64,000 nucleotides of DNA from Levilactobacillus wangkuiensis (GCF_016861605.1 NZ_BOLM01000001.1:219195-283194), one strand, 5' to 3'. Numbered from the stretch's first letter, positions 41,946 to 51,256 are shown. Program-made: numbers and translations. The notes: generated by a model from the sequence alone, not told the origin.

Positions 41946-43153
41946 TGTTGTCATTTGAACCTTACGGCAACCCAACGTACTTTGCCTTGTTGGGTGTGGC
42001 GTTACTGCCACTGATGATTGGTCTTCTGTACGGCAAACGGTCACGCCTGTACGAAACATTGATCTCAATCTTCTTTCTGGTCTTAACCTTTGGCGGTCCC
42101 AAATGGACGCAAGGGGTGGCCTTGATCATCTACATTTTGTACGAAGTGGCGTTGACCTGGGGGTATGCCGTTTATCGCAAGCGCCAAAATTCGGGGCCGA
42201 TATTTTACCTGATGGTGATTCTCGCCATTATTCCGTTGACCATCGTGAAGGTCACACCCGCCGTGGAAAACGGTCAGGCTTCCCTGATTGGGTTCCTGGG
42301 GGTCAGCTACCTGACGTTCCGGGCGGTGCAAACCATGATGGAAACGCGGGATGGCACGTTAAAAGACTATCAGGTCATGACGTTCTTACAGTTCATGCTG
42401 TTCTTCCCCACGATTTCATCCGGGCCCATTGACCGTTACCGGCGATTTGAAGCCGATTACCGGTCAGTGCCCGATCGCGAGAAATATCTCGGGATGATTC
42501 AAAAGGGGATTCGTTACATCTTCGTTGGTTTCTTGTACAAGTTCATCCTGGCGTATTACTTTGGGACAATGCTGATGCCTAAGCTACAAGTGATGGCGAT
42601 GCATTCTCGGGGCGGCTTCCTGGACTTGTCCTGGCCGGTGCTGGGGTACATGTATGCTTACAGTGCTGACTTGTTCTTTGACTTCGCGGGGTACTCGTTG
42701 TTCGCCGTCGGAACGTCCTATATCATGGGCATTGCGACGCCAATGAACTTCAATCACCCCTGGCGTTCACCGAACATCAAGGACTTCTGGAACCGGTGGC
42801 ACATTACGTTGTCCTTCTGGTTCCGAGACTTTATCTACATGCGCCTGGTTTTCTGGTTCATGAAGCATAAGGTCTTCAAGAAGCCGACTACCACGGCTAA
42901 CGTGACGTACATTATCAACATGTTAGTCATGGGGTTCTGGCACGGGGTCACCTGGTACTACATCACGTACGGGCTGTTTCATGGGTGTGCGTTGGTCATC
43001 AACGACACCTGGCTGCGGTACAAGAAGAAGCACCGGGCCAGTGTGCCACACAACGGCTTCACCCAAGTATTTGCCATCTTCTTAACGGCAAATATGGTCT
43101 GCTTCAGCTTCCTGATCTTCTCAGGGATGCTGGATAAATTATGGTTTCATTAA
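41945..43153 (+). CDS. dltB: DltB, membrane-bound O-acyltransferase
   Basis: A 402-residue polytopic MBOAT protein with about eleven membrane helices. The catalytic histidine lies in 'NMLVMGFWHGVTWYYI', and 'PWRSPNIKDFWNRWHITLSFWFRDFI' (in two parts) is the family segment that contacts DltC. It moves D-alanine from the carrier across the membrane. ATG overlaps the dltA stop (TAATG). Confidence 0.96.
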   Translation: MLSFEPYGNPTYFALLGVALLPLMIGLLYGKRSRLYETLISIFFLVLTFGGPKWTQGVALIIYILYEVALTWGYAVYRKRQNSGPIFYLMVILAIIPLTIVKVTPAVENGQASLIGFLGVSYLTFRAVQTMMETRDGTLKDYQVMTFLQFMLFFPTISSGPIDRYRRFEADYRSVPDREKYLGMIQKGIRYIFVGFLYKFILAYYFGTMLMPKLQVMAMHSRGGFLDLSWPVLGYMYAYSADLFFDFAGYSLFAVGTSYIMGIATPMNFNHPWRSPNIKDFWNRWHITLSFWFRDFIYMRLVFWFMKHKVFKKPTTTANVTYIINMLVMGFWHGVTWYYITYGLFHGCALVINDTWLRYKKKHRASVPHNGFTQVFAIFLTANMVCFSFLIFSGMLDKLWFH

Positions 43154-43188
43154 GTAGGGTTATAACTATTATTTAGGGGGAAATTATT

Positions 43189-43422
43189 ATGGATATCAAA
43201 GAAACTGTTTTAGGGATTTTAAACGACTTAACGGGTAACGATGTTAGCGGCGCTATGGACGACAACTTGTTCGACAGTGGCCTGCTGGACTCCATGGGGT
43301 CTGTTCAACTGTTATTGCAATTACAAGGGGACTTAGGTATCAACGTGCCCGTTTCTGAATTTGAGCGGTCAGAGTGGGACACGCCCAACAAGATCATTGC
43401 GAAAGTCGAAAGTCTGGCTTAG
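43189..43422 (+). CDS. dltC: D-alanyl carrier protein DltC
   Basis: A 77-residue acyl-carrier-like protein. The phosphopantetheine attachment Ser35 is in '[15 protein letters not shown]'. It carries D-alanine as a thioester from DltA to DltB. GGGGGAAA precedes the ATG. Only three bases separate its stop from the dltD start. Confidence 0.96.
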   Translation: MDIKETVLGILNDLTGNDVSGAMDDNLFDSGLLDSMGSVQLLLQLQGDLGINVPVSEFERSEWDTPNKIIAKVESLA

Positions 43423-43425
43423 CCA

Positions 43426-44715
43426 ATGGCAAAGCGATTACTACGGATCTTTGGTCCGTTAATTCTCGCGGCGATTCTGGTTTTTGCGGTGTTGGCGATG
43501 CCCGTTACCTGGGGCTTCAGTCACGTTAGCGCGGCTCGTGAACGGCAGGCGGCAGTTTCCTTGTCACCCAACGTTTTACGGGGGAAGCACATGAAGGAAC
43601 AGGCGTTAAAGGATGGCTACGTGCCGTTCTTTGGCTCCTCCGAGTGGTCACGGTTTGACCCCATGCATCCGTCCGTGTTGGCGCAGAAGTACAAGCGGTC
43701 TTACCGACCATTTCTGCTAGGGGCGCGGGGGTCACAATCTCTGACCCAGTACTTCGTGATGCAAAACATTCAGGGCGAATTGCGGAACAAGAAAGCCGTC
43801 TTCGTGATTTCACCACAATGGTTCGTGAAGAACGGGACACGGAAAGACGCGTTTGGGTTCTACTACTCACAATTACAAACGGCGGAATGGTTGACTCATT
43901 TCCGGCATGATGCAATTGACAAGTACGCGGCCCAACGGTTGCTCCAAATGCCCGCAGCTAACTCGGACCACTTCATCTACGCTGCGCTGCAACGCGTGGC
44001 CAAGGGTGAACGACTGACTGATTTCCAGCGGTTCTACCTGCAAACGCGCAAGAATATGCTGACACAAGAAGACCAGTTCTTCTCCGGCATTGACCTGCCA
44101 TCGCAAAACCTCAATCGGGTGAACCAGCAAGCCAAGAAGTTACCCACTCATTATTCCTACTCGGCACTGGATCGCCTGGGTGGTCAGTTAGGGAAAGCTG
44201 CGACGGGTGATAACCGATTCCATATCAGCGATAAGTTCTATAAGCAAGGGCTGAAAAAGGAATTGAAGACGGGCAATCTGAAGAACTTCCAGAAGAACCT
44301 GTCGTACACCAAGTCGCCAGAATTCGCTGACTTCCAGCTGTGTCTGGATCAATTCTCACGGTTGAACACCAACGTGCTCTTCATCATTCCACCAATTAAT
44401 GCGCGGTGGCAGAAGTACACGGGCTTATCGGCCACGATGCTCAAGCAATTTGACCAAAAGATTCACTACCAATTACAATCACAAGGGTTCAACAACATTG
44501 TTGATCTCAGCAACAAGGGGAACGTGCCGTACTTCATGACGGATACGATTCACTTGGGCTGGCGCGGTTGGTTGGCCGTCGATCAAAGGGTCAATCCGTT
44601 CCTCAGTAAGCAGCAACCGCAACCGCACTATGCGATTAACGACAAGTTCTACAGTAAGCAGTGGCAGAACTTGGCGCCAAGAGATTTGAAGCAGTATGAG
44701 GCGGAAAATAAATAG
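43426..44715 (+). CDS. dltD: DltD, D-alanyl transfer protein
   Basis: A 429-residue protein with one N-terminal membrane anchor (about 7-27) and an exterior SGNH-like domain. The catalytic Ser is in 'FFGSSEWSRFDP' (about 71) and the Asp/His pair in 'DTIHLGWRGW' (about 373 and 376). It completes D-alanine transfer to lipoteichoic acid, lowering wall charge and giving resistance to cationic peptides. No strong ribosome site: it is coupled to dltC. A terminator follows. Confidence 0.96.
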   Translation: MAKRLLRIFGPLILAAILVFAVLAMPVTWGFSHVSAARERQAAVSLSPNVLRGKHMKEQALKDGYVPFFGSSEWSRFDPMHPSVLAQKYKRSYRPFLLGARGSQSLTQYFVMQNIQGELRNKKAVFVISPQWFVKNGTRKDAFGFYYSQLQTAEWLTHFRHDAIDKYAAQRLLQMPAANSDHFIYAALQRVAKGERLTDFQRFYLQTRKNMLTQEDQFFSGIDLPSQNLNRVNQQAKKLPTHYSYSALDRLGGQLGKAATGDNRFHISDKFYKQGLKKELKTGNLKNFQKNLSYTKSPEFADFQLCLDQFSRLNTNVLFIIPPINARWQKYTGLSATMLKQFDQKIHYQLQSQGFNNIVDLSNKGNVPYFMTDTIHLGWRGWLAVDQRVNPFLSKQQPQPHYAINDKFYSKQWQNLAPRDLKQYEAENK

Positions 44716-44724
44716 ATGTTAACT

Positions 44725-44759
44725 GGCGGGTATCCCTTTTGGTGGGGTGCCCGTTTTTT
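44725..44759 (+). terminator. Terminator of the dlt operon
   Basis: CGGGTATCCC (44728-44737) pairs imperfectly with GGGGTGCCCG (44744-44753), followed by six T. Confidence 0.8.
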
Positions 44760-44912
44760 GGATTTTGGAAGAGATGAAACGAATTTTCAGAATCAAATCT
44801 ATTTTGGTAAACTTCCCCTTGCTTATCGGATTCGGTAGGGGTTAAAGGTAGGAAAATGCGATGGCTATGTTATAATTGTTGAGAATGGCGTTTAAGAAAG
44901 TAGGAAATCAAC

Positions 44913-46745
44913 ATGGATCTTGAGAAATTAAAGCAACATCAAAAATATATCCGTAACTTTTCCATCGTGGCCCATATTGACCACGGGAAGTCCACGATTG
45001 CGGACCGAATCTTGGAGTTAACGGATACCATTTCCAAGCGCGACATGCAAGATCAAGTGTTGGATAACATGGACCTTGAGCGTGAACGCGGAATTACGAT
45101 TAAATTAAACGCGGTTGAATTGACGTATCACGCCAAGGACGGCCACGACTATGAATTTCACCTGATTGATACACCTGGGCACGTCGACTTCTCCTATGAG
45201 GTCTCACGGAGCCTGGCAGCCTGTGAAGGGGCCGTCCTGGTCGTGGATGCAGCGCAAGGGGTTGAAGCCCAGACGTTGGCCAACGTTTACTTAGCCTTGG
45301 ATGACAACCTGGAAATCGTGCCAGTCGTTAATAAGATTGACCTGCCCGCCGCTGATCCCGAGAAGGTTAAGAAAGAAATTGAAGATGTGATCGGGTTGGA
45401 TGCGTCCGACGCCGTCTTGGCCAGTGCCAAGCAGGGTATCGGAATTCCAGAATTGCTGGAACAAATCGTAGCTAAGGTGCCCGCACCTAGTGGCGACTTG
45501 GATGCGCCGTTGAAGGCCTTGGTCTTCGACTCCGTTTACGATGATTACCGGGGTGTTGTGCTGAGTGTCCGGGTATTTGAGGGCACGGTTCAACCCGGTG
45601 ATAAGATTCGTCTGATGAACAGCGGTAGTGAGTATGAAGTGACCGAAGTCGGGGTCAACTCGCCTAAGCCGATTTCACGCGACTACCTGATTGCCGGTGA
45701 CGTGGGTTACATCACGGCCAGCATCAAGGACATCACGGATACCCGAGTGGGTGATACCGTCACCAATGCGGCTAAGCCTGCCGACAAGGCCTTGCCTGGG
45801 TACCGGGAAATGAGTCCGATGGTTTACGCCGGGCTTTACCCGACCGATAACGCGAAGTTGAACGACCTGCGTGAGGCTTTGGAAAAATTGAAGCTGAACG
45901 ATGCCGCGTTGGAATTTGAACCCGAAGCGTCGCAAGCGTTAGGGTTTGGGTTCCGGTGTGGGTTCTTGGGGATGCTCCACATGGACGTCATCCAGGAACG
46001 ACTGGAACGGGAATTCAACCTGGACTTGATCACGACGGCACCATCCGTTACCTACCACGCGTACTTGACGGACGGTGGCATGAAGGAAGTTGAAAACCCT
46101 GCAGAAATGCCGGAAGCTTCCGCCATCAAGCGGATTGAAGAACCTATCGTGAAGGCCACCATCATGGCGCCGAACGAATACGTTGGGGCCGTCATGGACC
46201 TGTGCCAACACCGACGGGGCCAGTTCTTGACGATGGAGTACCTGGACGATTACCGGGTCAACATCATCTATAACATGCCGCTGTCAGAAATTATTTTTGA
46301 CTTCTTTGACAAGCTGAAATCAAGCACCCGAGGCTACGCTTCCTTGGATTACGAGCGGGCCGGGTACCAAGAGGCCGACTTGGTCAAAATCGATATTCTC
46401 CTGAATGGCGACAAGGTCGATGCCCTGAGCTTTATCGCGCACCGCACCTTCGCCGCCCAACGGGGTCGTGAGATTGCGTCTCGGTTGAAGGGGATTATCC
46501 CACGCCAAAACTTTGAAATCCCTGTGCAAGCAGCTATTGGGGCTAAGATCATTGCGAGAACCACGATCAAGGCCTACCGGAAGGACGTGACCGCCAAGCT
46601 TTATGGTGGTGACCGGACTCGACGGATGAAGCTGTTAGAGAAACAAAAAGTTGGGAAAAAGCGGATGAAGGCTGTTGGGAAAGTGGATATCCCTCAGGAA
46701 GCGTTTATGGCCGTTTTGAAAACTGACGAGGATGAAACCAAGTAA
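44913..46745 (+). CDS. lepA: Elongation factor 4 (LepA)
   Basis: A 610-residue translational GTPase that back-translocates or rescues stalled ribosomes. G-domain motifs are 'AHIDHGKST', 'DTPGHVDF' and 'NKIDLP'; the C-terminal unique domain ends in '[20 protein letters not shown]' and 'VPQEAF'-like '[13 protein letters not shown]'. A perfect TATAAT at 44871 is the likely -10, with no good -35. Strong terminator after the stop; the accessory island begins just beyond. Confidence 0.97.
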   Translation: MDLEKLKQHQKYIRNFSIVAHIDHGKSTIADRILELTDTISKRDMQDQVLDNMDLERERGITIKLNAVELTYHAKDGHDYEFHLIDTPGHVDFSYEVSRSLAACEGAVLVVDAAQGVEAQTLANVYLALDDNLEIVPVVNKIDLPAADPEKVKKEIEDVIGLDASDAVLASAKQGIGIPELLEQIVAKVPAPSGDLDAPLKALVFDSVYDDYRGVVLSVRVFEGTVQPGDKIRLMNSGSEYEVTEVGVNSPKPISRDYLIAGDVGYITASIKDITDTRVGDTVTNAAKPADKALPGYREMSPMVYAGLYPTDNAKLNDLREALEKLKLNDAALEFEPEASQALGFGFRCGFLGMLHMDVIQERLEREFNLDLITTAPSVTYHAYLTDGGMKEVENPAEMPEASAIKRIEEPIVKATIMAPNEYVGAVMDLCQHRRGQFLTMEYLDDYRVNIIYNMPLSEIIFDFFDKLKSSTRGYASLDYERAGYQEADLVKIDILLNGDKVDALSFIAHRTFAAQRGREIASRLKGIIPRQNFEIPVQAAIGAKIIARTTIKAYRKDVTAKLYGGDRTRRMKLLEKQKVGKKRMKAVGKVDIPQEAFMAVLKTDEDETK

Positions 46746-46767
46746 GAAACATTGATATAGCAGCATT

Positions 46768-46818
46768 AGCGACACATGTTCAGTAGTTACATTTTGCTGA
46801 ATATGTGGCGCTTTTTTA
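46768..46818 (+). terminator. Terminator of lepA
   Basis: AGCG..CACAT..TTCAG pairs with CTGAA..ATGTG..CGCT, then six T. The integrase remnant follows in the opposite direction. Confidence 0.85.
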
Positions 46819-46822
46819 GATT

Positions 46823-46868
46823 CTTCCCACATTCTTCCCACGACAGATATGTCTAGTGGGAAGAAATA
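46823..46868. other. Repeated TTCCCAC motifs at the island's left edge
   Basis: TTCTTCCCAC occurs twice in direct order (46824 and 46834), and the inverse GTGGGAAGAA lies at 46856-46865. Short direct repeats of this type beside an integrase 3' end often are arm-type integrase sites or the attachment site. The integrase gene is 35 bases away. This is an inference from position and motif. Confidence 0.4.
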
Positions 46869-46899
46869 GACAAATTGAAAGAATGTGTCTTCTATATAA

Positions 46900-47505
46900 T
46901 TAACCTTTTGCTTTTGAGAAGATGGAATCAAAAAAGTTTGCCGTTTCACGTTGTTTCTCCCGCGTTGCATGAGCATACGTGTCCATAGTAGTTGCAATTC
47001 GTGAATGACCTAGACGAACCTGAATTTGCTTATAGTTGGCTCCGTTCTCATGAGTGCAGACAAAATTAGATTCAGTATAGTACTTTCCGTACTTAAGCCG
47101 ATTTTCTGATTGTCGTTTTCGTTGGTCGCGTAGTATCTGAAGTAATTCGGCGCCAATCTCAATAGAATAATAGCTATTCTTTGTTTTGGGTGTTGCTAGC
47201 TCCCACTTACGGTGAGGATGATGAATCATTTGTTGCTTGACCATTATTGCTCCTTCGGCAAAATTGACGGTGTCCCACTCTAGGCCGCAAACTTCTCCGC
47301 GTCGCATACCAGTGTTAAACGAGATGAGTAGTGGCATGTAGAAAGGGGAGAATACAGGAGTCAGATTGAGAGCTTGCTGAAATTGTGAAAGTGAGATGAT
47401 TTTAAGGTGTTCACGGGACTTCCTGTATAGAACATAGTGATATATTGTGCTGAATTTTCTTTGATATATTGATAAGGAGACATGGCTATTTGAAAAAGGG
47501 AACAT
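46900..47505 (-). pseudogene. Decayed tyrosine recombinase (phage-type integrase)
   Basis: The C-terminal half of an integrase: 'FNTGMRRGEVCGLEWDTVN' carries the first catalytic Arg, and 'VRLGHSRIATTMDTYAHAT' the second His and the nucleophile Tyr. Between them 'FVCTHENG' jumps straight to 'ANYKQIQ', so about 40-45 residues with the essential H-x-x-R motif are missing in frame. The N-terminal DNA-binding domain is absent; matching text continues in another frame just upstream (to about 47550), so at least one frameshift is also present. It should be inactive. A+T content is higher than that of lepA. Confidence 0.85.
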
Positions 47506-47553
47506 ACGTTCTTTGTGTAATCTAAATAAAAGCCCAATAAAGGGCTGATAGGT

Positions 47554-48321
47554 TTATCGTAGCTGAAGGATGCTATTCTTTTTTGTCCATGGTAATAAAG
47601 ATATTTTAGCGTCATCAGCAATTTTTTGAGCAACTTCTGAAGCATTACCAGCATCGCTATTAAAAATAATAGAGTATGTTGGCTTGTTTTTCAGATTGAG
47701 AGTGCTGCTAGTCAGAATATCATTAAACTTGTAAGCATTAATCATAACTTCATTCTTCGAAATTTTTTGTTGAAAATCAATCATACGTTGAGGCCGACTG
47801 CCCTTCTCAGGAATTGTATAATCAATGATATAAGGAGCACCACTTTTACCTTCAATACCATATTGTGGTAAGCCACCAAAATTATTGTCTTTAAAATATG
47901 AATAAATTTGTTCATTAAAAAGACTTTCAACGTTTGTTTTTTTAGTGTTCGAAAGATCATTTATTTGAATCATTGCAGAAATGAGATTCTGTTTCATTAC
48001 CGGAAAATTATTAGTTTTACCTGTAATTGAGAGAATATCATCTAACTGATCAATACCATAATGCTTTCTTATATCACTAATGATGTGTTTTCGAGTATTT
48101 GAAGTTACATCAATACCAAATAAAAAGAGGTCTTCGAAAATAGTGCCATCGTCGCTGAGCCTAATACGATTCCCAGATAGGGGGGTAACGTAAATTCTCA
48201 TGCTATCTCCTATCATATTCTCGAAAGGAGTTGTTATTTCGTCTGATTCGTCTATTGATTTGACAATATATTGACTGCGAAGCCAATTAGTATAATCATC
48301 AAGCATTTTATTGGTATTCAT
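47554..48321 (-). CDS. DUF1828/DUF1829-type protein of a two-gene accessory operon
   Basis: A 255-residue soluble protein. The first ~90 residues ('YVTPLSGNRIRLSDDGTIFEDL' region) resemble DUF1828, and the later half DUF1829, a pairing I recall from lactobacillus prophages; the name is from memory of the sequence style. No membrane helix or clear catalytic motif is visible. AATTGGAGGTG lies 6-7 bases before the ATG, 33 bases after the upstream gene. A+T-rich and next to an integrase, so it is likely phage- or island-borne cargo. A defence, toxin-antitoxin or superinfection role is possible but not shown. Confidence 0.65.
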   Translation of the reverse strand: MNTNKMLDDYTNWLRSQYIVKSIDESDEITTPFENMIGDSMRIYVTPLSGNRIRLSDDGTIFEDLFLFGIDVTSNTRKHIISDIRKHYGIDQLDDILSITGKTNNFPVMKQNLISAMIQINDLSNTKKTNVESLFNEQIYSYFKDNNFGGLPQYGIEGKSGAPYIIDYTIPEKGSRPQRMIDFQQKISKNEVMINAYKFNDILTSSTLNLKNKPTYSIIFNSDAGNASEVAQKIADDAKISLLPWTKKNSILQLR

Positions 48322-48354
48322 GTAATTTCACCTCCAATTAAAGTTTATCAGACC

Positions 48355-48777
48355 TCATGCAGTTACTGGTGAGATGGATACATCAGTAAGGTCAAAGTTA
48401 TTATACCTTAAAAATGATGCCAAGGAACCTACGACGTCTGTTGTAGGATCATAATTATTTACGTCTGAGAGCAAAATTACATCGCGTCCATTATCGTGAG
48501 CATCGTCAAAGATATGAACATGCGGAGTGGGTATGCCGTGGTGAGTTGCGCCAATTAAATCTATGCGTAACATGATGTTCTTGTACATTAACACGTAGGT
48601 TAGATCTTCCTTCCTAATGCGTCCCTTTCGGACCTGGATGACCTTGAATTCTTCGTCGGCGTTAAAAGTAGCGTGTCCATTGATAAAACGTTGTTCTCCT
48701 TGAGCAGCGCAAAATATTTTCTTTCTATTTATCGTTTTAGGATAGTTATGTAACTTTTGATATTTTGGATTTTCCAT
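48355..48777 (-). CDS. DUF6978-like protein, partner of the DUF1828-type gene
   Basis: A 140-residue soluble protein beginning 'MENPKYQKLHNYPKTINRKK', with 'RKGRIRKEDLTYVLMYKNIMLRIDL' and the His-rich 'GATHHGIPTPHVHIFDDAHDNGRD' in the middle. The cluster H-H-x4-H-x-H could bind metal. I think it belongs to the DUF6978 group, not certain. GGGAGGTG precedes the ATG. First gene of the operon; the DUF1828-type gene follows after 33 bases. Both are absent from the usual housekeeping core, consistent with horizontal acquisition. Confidence 0.6.
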   Translation of the reverse strand: MENPKYQKLHNYPKTINRKKIFCAAQGEQRFINGHATFNADEEFKVIQVRKGRIRKEDLTYVLMYKNIMLRIDLIGATHHGIPTPHVHIFDDAHDNGRDVILLSDVNNYDPTTDVVGSLASFLRYNNFDLTDVSISPVTA

Positions 48778-48800
48778 GGACTACACCTCCCTTATCTTTA

Positions 48801-48846
48801 TGCTTCACCCCGGAATCGAACCGAGGAGGAGTCACCAGACTGAAGC
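48801..48846 (-). other. tRNA-like minihelix (acceptor plus T-arm without D and anticodon arms)
   Basis: Read on the minus strand: 5' GCTTCA, 14 bases, then a T-arm CTCGG-TTCGATT-CCGGG with the conserved TTCGA loop, then GTGAAGC and A. The two GCTTCA / TGAAGC arms pair over six bases. It begins on the last base of a stop codon. It looks like the 3' part of a tRNA with its middle deleted, which is what an attachment-site remnant would leave. Confidence 0.5.
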
Positions 48847-49745
48847 TAATAGTTGTACGTAACCCAACCTCCATTTTTAAGTTTCCAGCTGTTCGTAGCA
48901 AGCGTACCACTGCGATAATGTACGACTTTGTCCCAGTAATTAGCTTTTCCAAATTTGTCGCCATGACGGATTACAATTTTTGAATTCGAATGCGGACTAT
49001 ACGGGGAGTTGATAGTTTTTCCATCCTTCCAGGAATTGTAAGGTTGAAACTCTCCATCAACATCAATGTAATACGTTTTGGAGTTTAATCTGACACGAAG
49101 TACGTCACTCTTGTTTCCATTATCCCAGCGAGCAGAGTACTTTTTGTAAATGCTTTTTACAGTGATATGGCTTCCTCTTTTATTTTGGGCATTCTTAGCC
49201 GAGGTATACAGCTTTTGAGGACCATAGTCTGCCTGTAAATAAGCAGGAGAATATTTTTCGAAATAGAAACCGTTTGTTTTTGCTACCTTGTAGCTTACAT
49301 TAGGGTGTCTAGCAGTAGCCTTTGTTTTGTACCAATAATCCACATAGGTACCAGTATCTGGAATTTCATGCCAGGGCTGCTTTAAGGTCGTATGGTCTTT
49401 GTGCGTAACACGTTTCCACATGCTAACGTCGTCTGTTCCGTACTTTCCGATTTGGTAGTATCCTTTAGCAGTTTTATGGACAAACATATCTGCATGCCCA
49501 CTTGCGTATGAAGGAAACTTTACTCCGGAATAATTGCTCGTACCGTAAACTCCAAATATCTTAAAATGATATTTGGTAGCATGAATCTTTTCGTAGCTTG
49601 CCGAATCAGAATCGTAATGGTACCAAGTCCCACGTAGAGATGAAGGAGTTTTTACGGCTTTGGCTGATGCTGTCTGAGGAAATACCATAACTGAGGCAAA
49701 TGATGTAATTGCTAATACTGTAAAGATGAATCTATGTTTTTTCAT
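48846..49745 (-). CDS. Secreted protein of unknown function
   Basis: A 299-residue exported protein. A signal peptide with basic start 'MKKHRF' and hydrophobic core ends at 'ASA-KA' near residue 29. The mature part opens with 'TPSSLRGTWYHYD', a phrase echoed in the secreted protein at 50858 ('VPTQLRGYYKH'), and holds many Tyr, Trp and Lys. A possible second repeat lies near 'IHATKYHF'. No LPxTG anchor or catalytic motif is seen. GGGAGAA precedes the ATG. It is A+T-richer than the core genes and may be part of the acquired island. Confidence 0.7.
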   Translation of the reverse strand: MKKHRFIFTVLAITSFASVMVFPQTASAKAVKTPSSLRGTWYHYDSDSASYEKIHATKYHFKIFGVYGTSNYSGVKFPSYASGHADMFVHKTAKGYYQIGKYGTDDVSMWKRVTHKDHTTLKQPWHEIPDTGTYVDYWYKTKATARHPNVSYKVAKTNGFYFEKYSPAYLQADYGPQKLYTSAKNAQNKRGSHITVKSIYKKYSARWDNGNKSDVLRVRLNSKTYYIDVDGEFQPYNSWKDGKTINSPYSPHSNSKIVIRHGDKFGKANYWDKVVHYRSGTLATNSWKLKNGGWVTYNY

Positions 49746-49897
49746 AATTTTCTCCCGAAATATGTACAGCTTTTAAAGTCTTCGGATGTGGACGGTGAGT
49801 AAAAGAGAACGGGTGTTTTATAATTATTGTAAAGTTACGTAGGGTGTGGCAATACATAATACTGCTTGATTCTAAAAAATGGCTTTTTCAAAGAAAA

Positions 49898-50188
49898 CTA
49901 CATTCTAGGTGCCATGCCCTTGCTAACAATATATCGAACGTGTTCGTAGTAGGTGTCGGCACCAGCCTTACTAGTGTTGAATCCGTGTTTATGTACAGCG
50001 TAAGTCCAGGCTTGTTCTTCACTGTTCATAAACCACCCAGTATGTAGTTTCCAGTATTCCCGTAGTGTCTTTAGGAATGATAAGTTTTAGCTTGTGCGCT
50101 AACGGGTACACTGACTAGTCCGAAGCCTATTGAAGCTAGGGTGAGACCAATAAGCACGAAATTTCTTTACATTTTTAGTTCTCTTCAT
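49898..50188 (-). pseudogene. Frameshifted small secreted protein gene
   Basis: Joining three frames gives a complete small exported protein. The start 'MKRTKNVKKF' continues one frame over as 'VLIGLTLASIGFGLVSVPVSAQAKTY', a clear signal peptide with an A-x-A type cleavage site. A further shift near 50080 continues as 'FLKTLREYWKLHTGWFM' and 'AWTYAVHKHGFNTSKAGADTYYEHVRYIVSKGMAPRM' (two pieces) to a stop at 49898. The two shifts restore coding. Its mature part is unlike known domains. Bases 50189-50480 show only the presumed promoter regions of the flanking genes. Confidence 0.6.
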
Positions 50189-50480
50189 AAGTGTGACACT
50201 TAATGATACCATTAGAAAAAGACTTAGAATAGTCCAGATTAGTCGCATTCGTGCATATATCTTAAAATTATTTTTAACAGTTGGTGTTAGAAGGAATATT
50301 TGGTCGTATAGTAAGCTCAAGCAGATGATGGGATAAAGCTGTGCATAAGCTTCCCGTTCGTTTAGAAACTAAGCTTTCCAGACAAGTCATCCCCCATACA
50401 TCACTAACCCAATCAATGGTAATCTACAGATATATTTAGCGGCGTTAGACAGCTATAGGACAATTGAGGGGGAGTAGCGC

Positions 50481-50723
50481 ATGACTAAGGGACTAGCATT
50501 TACGTTTCATGGGGGACCGACCGCGTTTATTGATCGATTAGCCATTGTCATTGACGACCTGGATGATGAAGATTTGAAAATCTTAGAACAGGTTTGTGAG
50601 TGGTCGTGGACGAATCACTGTGTCATTCCGGTGGAGGGGTTACAGTTATCGCCAACTGAGGTCGAATGGCGGTTAACCAAGCTGGAACGGTTAGAACTGT
50701 TGGATCTTGGCGAACGCGTTTAA
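50481..50723 (+). CDS. Small acidic protein of unknown function
   Basis: An 80-residue soluble protein, 'MTKGLAFTFHGGPTAFIDR' followed by 'IDDLDDEDLKILEQ' and a helix-turn-helix-like tail 'LSPTEVEWRLTKLERLELLDLG', which resembles the second half of a winged helix. I do not know the family. GGGGGA lies 8-9 bases before the ATG. It stands alone on the plus strand in an otherwise minus-strand island and ends in a strong terminator. Base composition is like the host's. Confidence 0.65.
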   Translation: MTKGLAFTFHGGPTAFIDRLAIVIDDLDDEDLKILEQVCEWSWTNHCVIPVEGLQLSPTEVEWRLTKLERLELLDLGERV

Positions 50724-50730
50724 GTAGGGG

Positions 50731-50771
50731 GTCAACGACTGACATCGGGGATGTTGGTCGTTGATTTTTTT
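50731..50771 (+). terminator. Terminator of the small acidic protein gene
   Basis: GTCAACGAC (50732-50740) pairs with GTCGTTGAT (50758-50766), with eight T bases after it. Confidence 0.85.
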
Positions 50772-50780
50772 CTTCAAATT

Positions 50781-50824
50781 AAAACACCCAGGCACGCGTC
50801 AATCGACGTGAACCTGGGTGTTTT
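50781..50824 (-). terminator. Terminator of the secreted protein gene at 50858
   Basis: AAAACACCCAGG pairs with CCTGGGTGTTTT around a 20-base inner region with CACGCGTC/GACGTG pairs. It can act on both strands. Confidence 0.85.
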
Positions 50825-50857
50825 ACGTTGCTAATGGGTAGGTTAGTTAACCACTGA

Positions 50858-51256
50858 TTAGTCGTACAGAATATGATTGAAGGTTGCCTTCGTGGTTCGC
50901 GTAGCAACTTTCTTTTTACTGGCGAATGGGAATTGCCCAGTGAACTGCAACTGCTTATGCGACAACTGGGTCAGCTTCATCGGCTTTTTGGAAAATTTAC
51001 GCATCATGATCGAATAGTGATTACCAGTTTGCTTCACAGAGGTCACTTTGATGTGGAAGGAGCCCTTGCCAAAGGGGCCGACATCAAAGTAATGCCGGGT
51101 CAAATGGATGGCCTTGGCCTGGCCGTGCTTGTAGTAGCCGCGCAGCTGCGTGGGCACCGTTTTGGTCGTTTTCGCCTCGGCCGATACCGGTAGCCCAGCA
51201 GAGCCCAACAACAGACCGGTTAACAGCGTGACTGAAAGTGTTAGACGTTTATTCAT
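50858..51256 (-). CDS. Small secreted basic protein
   Basis: A 132-residue exported protein with signal peptide 'MNKRLTLSVTLLTGLLLGSAGLPVSAEA' cut here at the family's usual Ala site, then a lysine-rich mature domain of about 100 residues starting 'TVPTQLRGYYKHGQAKAIHL'. This opening resembles that of the 48846 protein, so the two are probably related. AAAGGATGA stands before 51256; an ATG nine bases earlier would place the ribosome site wrongly. Function unknown. Confidence 0.7.
   Translation of the reverse strand: MNKRLTLSVTLLTGLLLGSAGLPVSAEAKTTKTVPTQLRGYYKHGQAKAIHLTRHYFDVGPFGKGSFHIKVTSVKQTGNHYSIMMRKFSKKPMKLTQLSHKQLQFTGQFPFASKKKVATRTTKATFNHILYD

Noticed and set aside
50099..50320. 73-codon open frame on the minus strand
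   Set aside because: It reads through the start of the frameshifted secreted protein gene; it joins unrelated upstream sequence and has no ribosome site.
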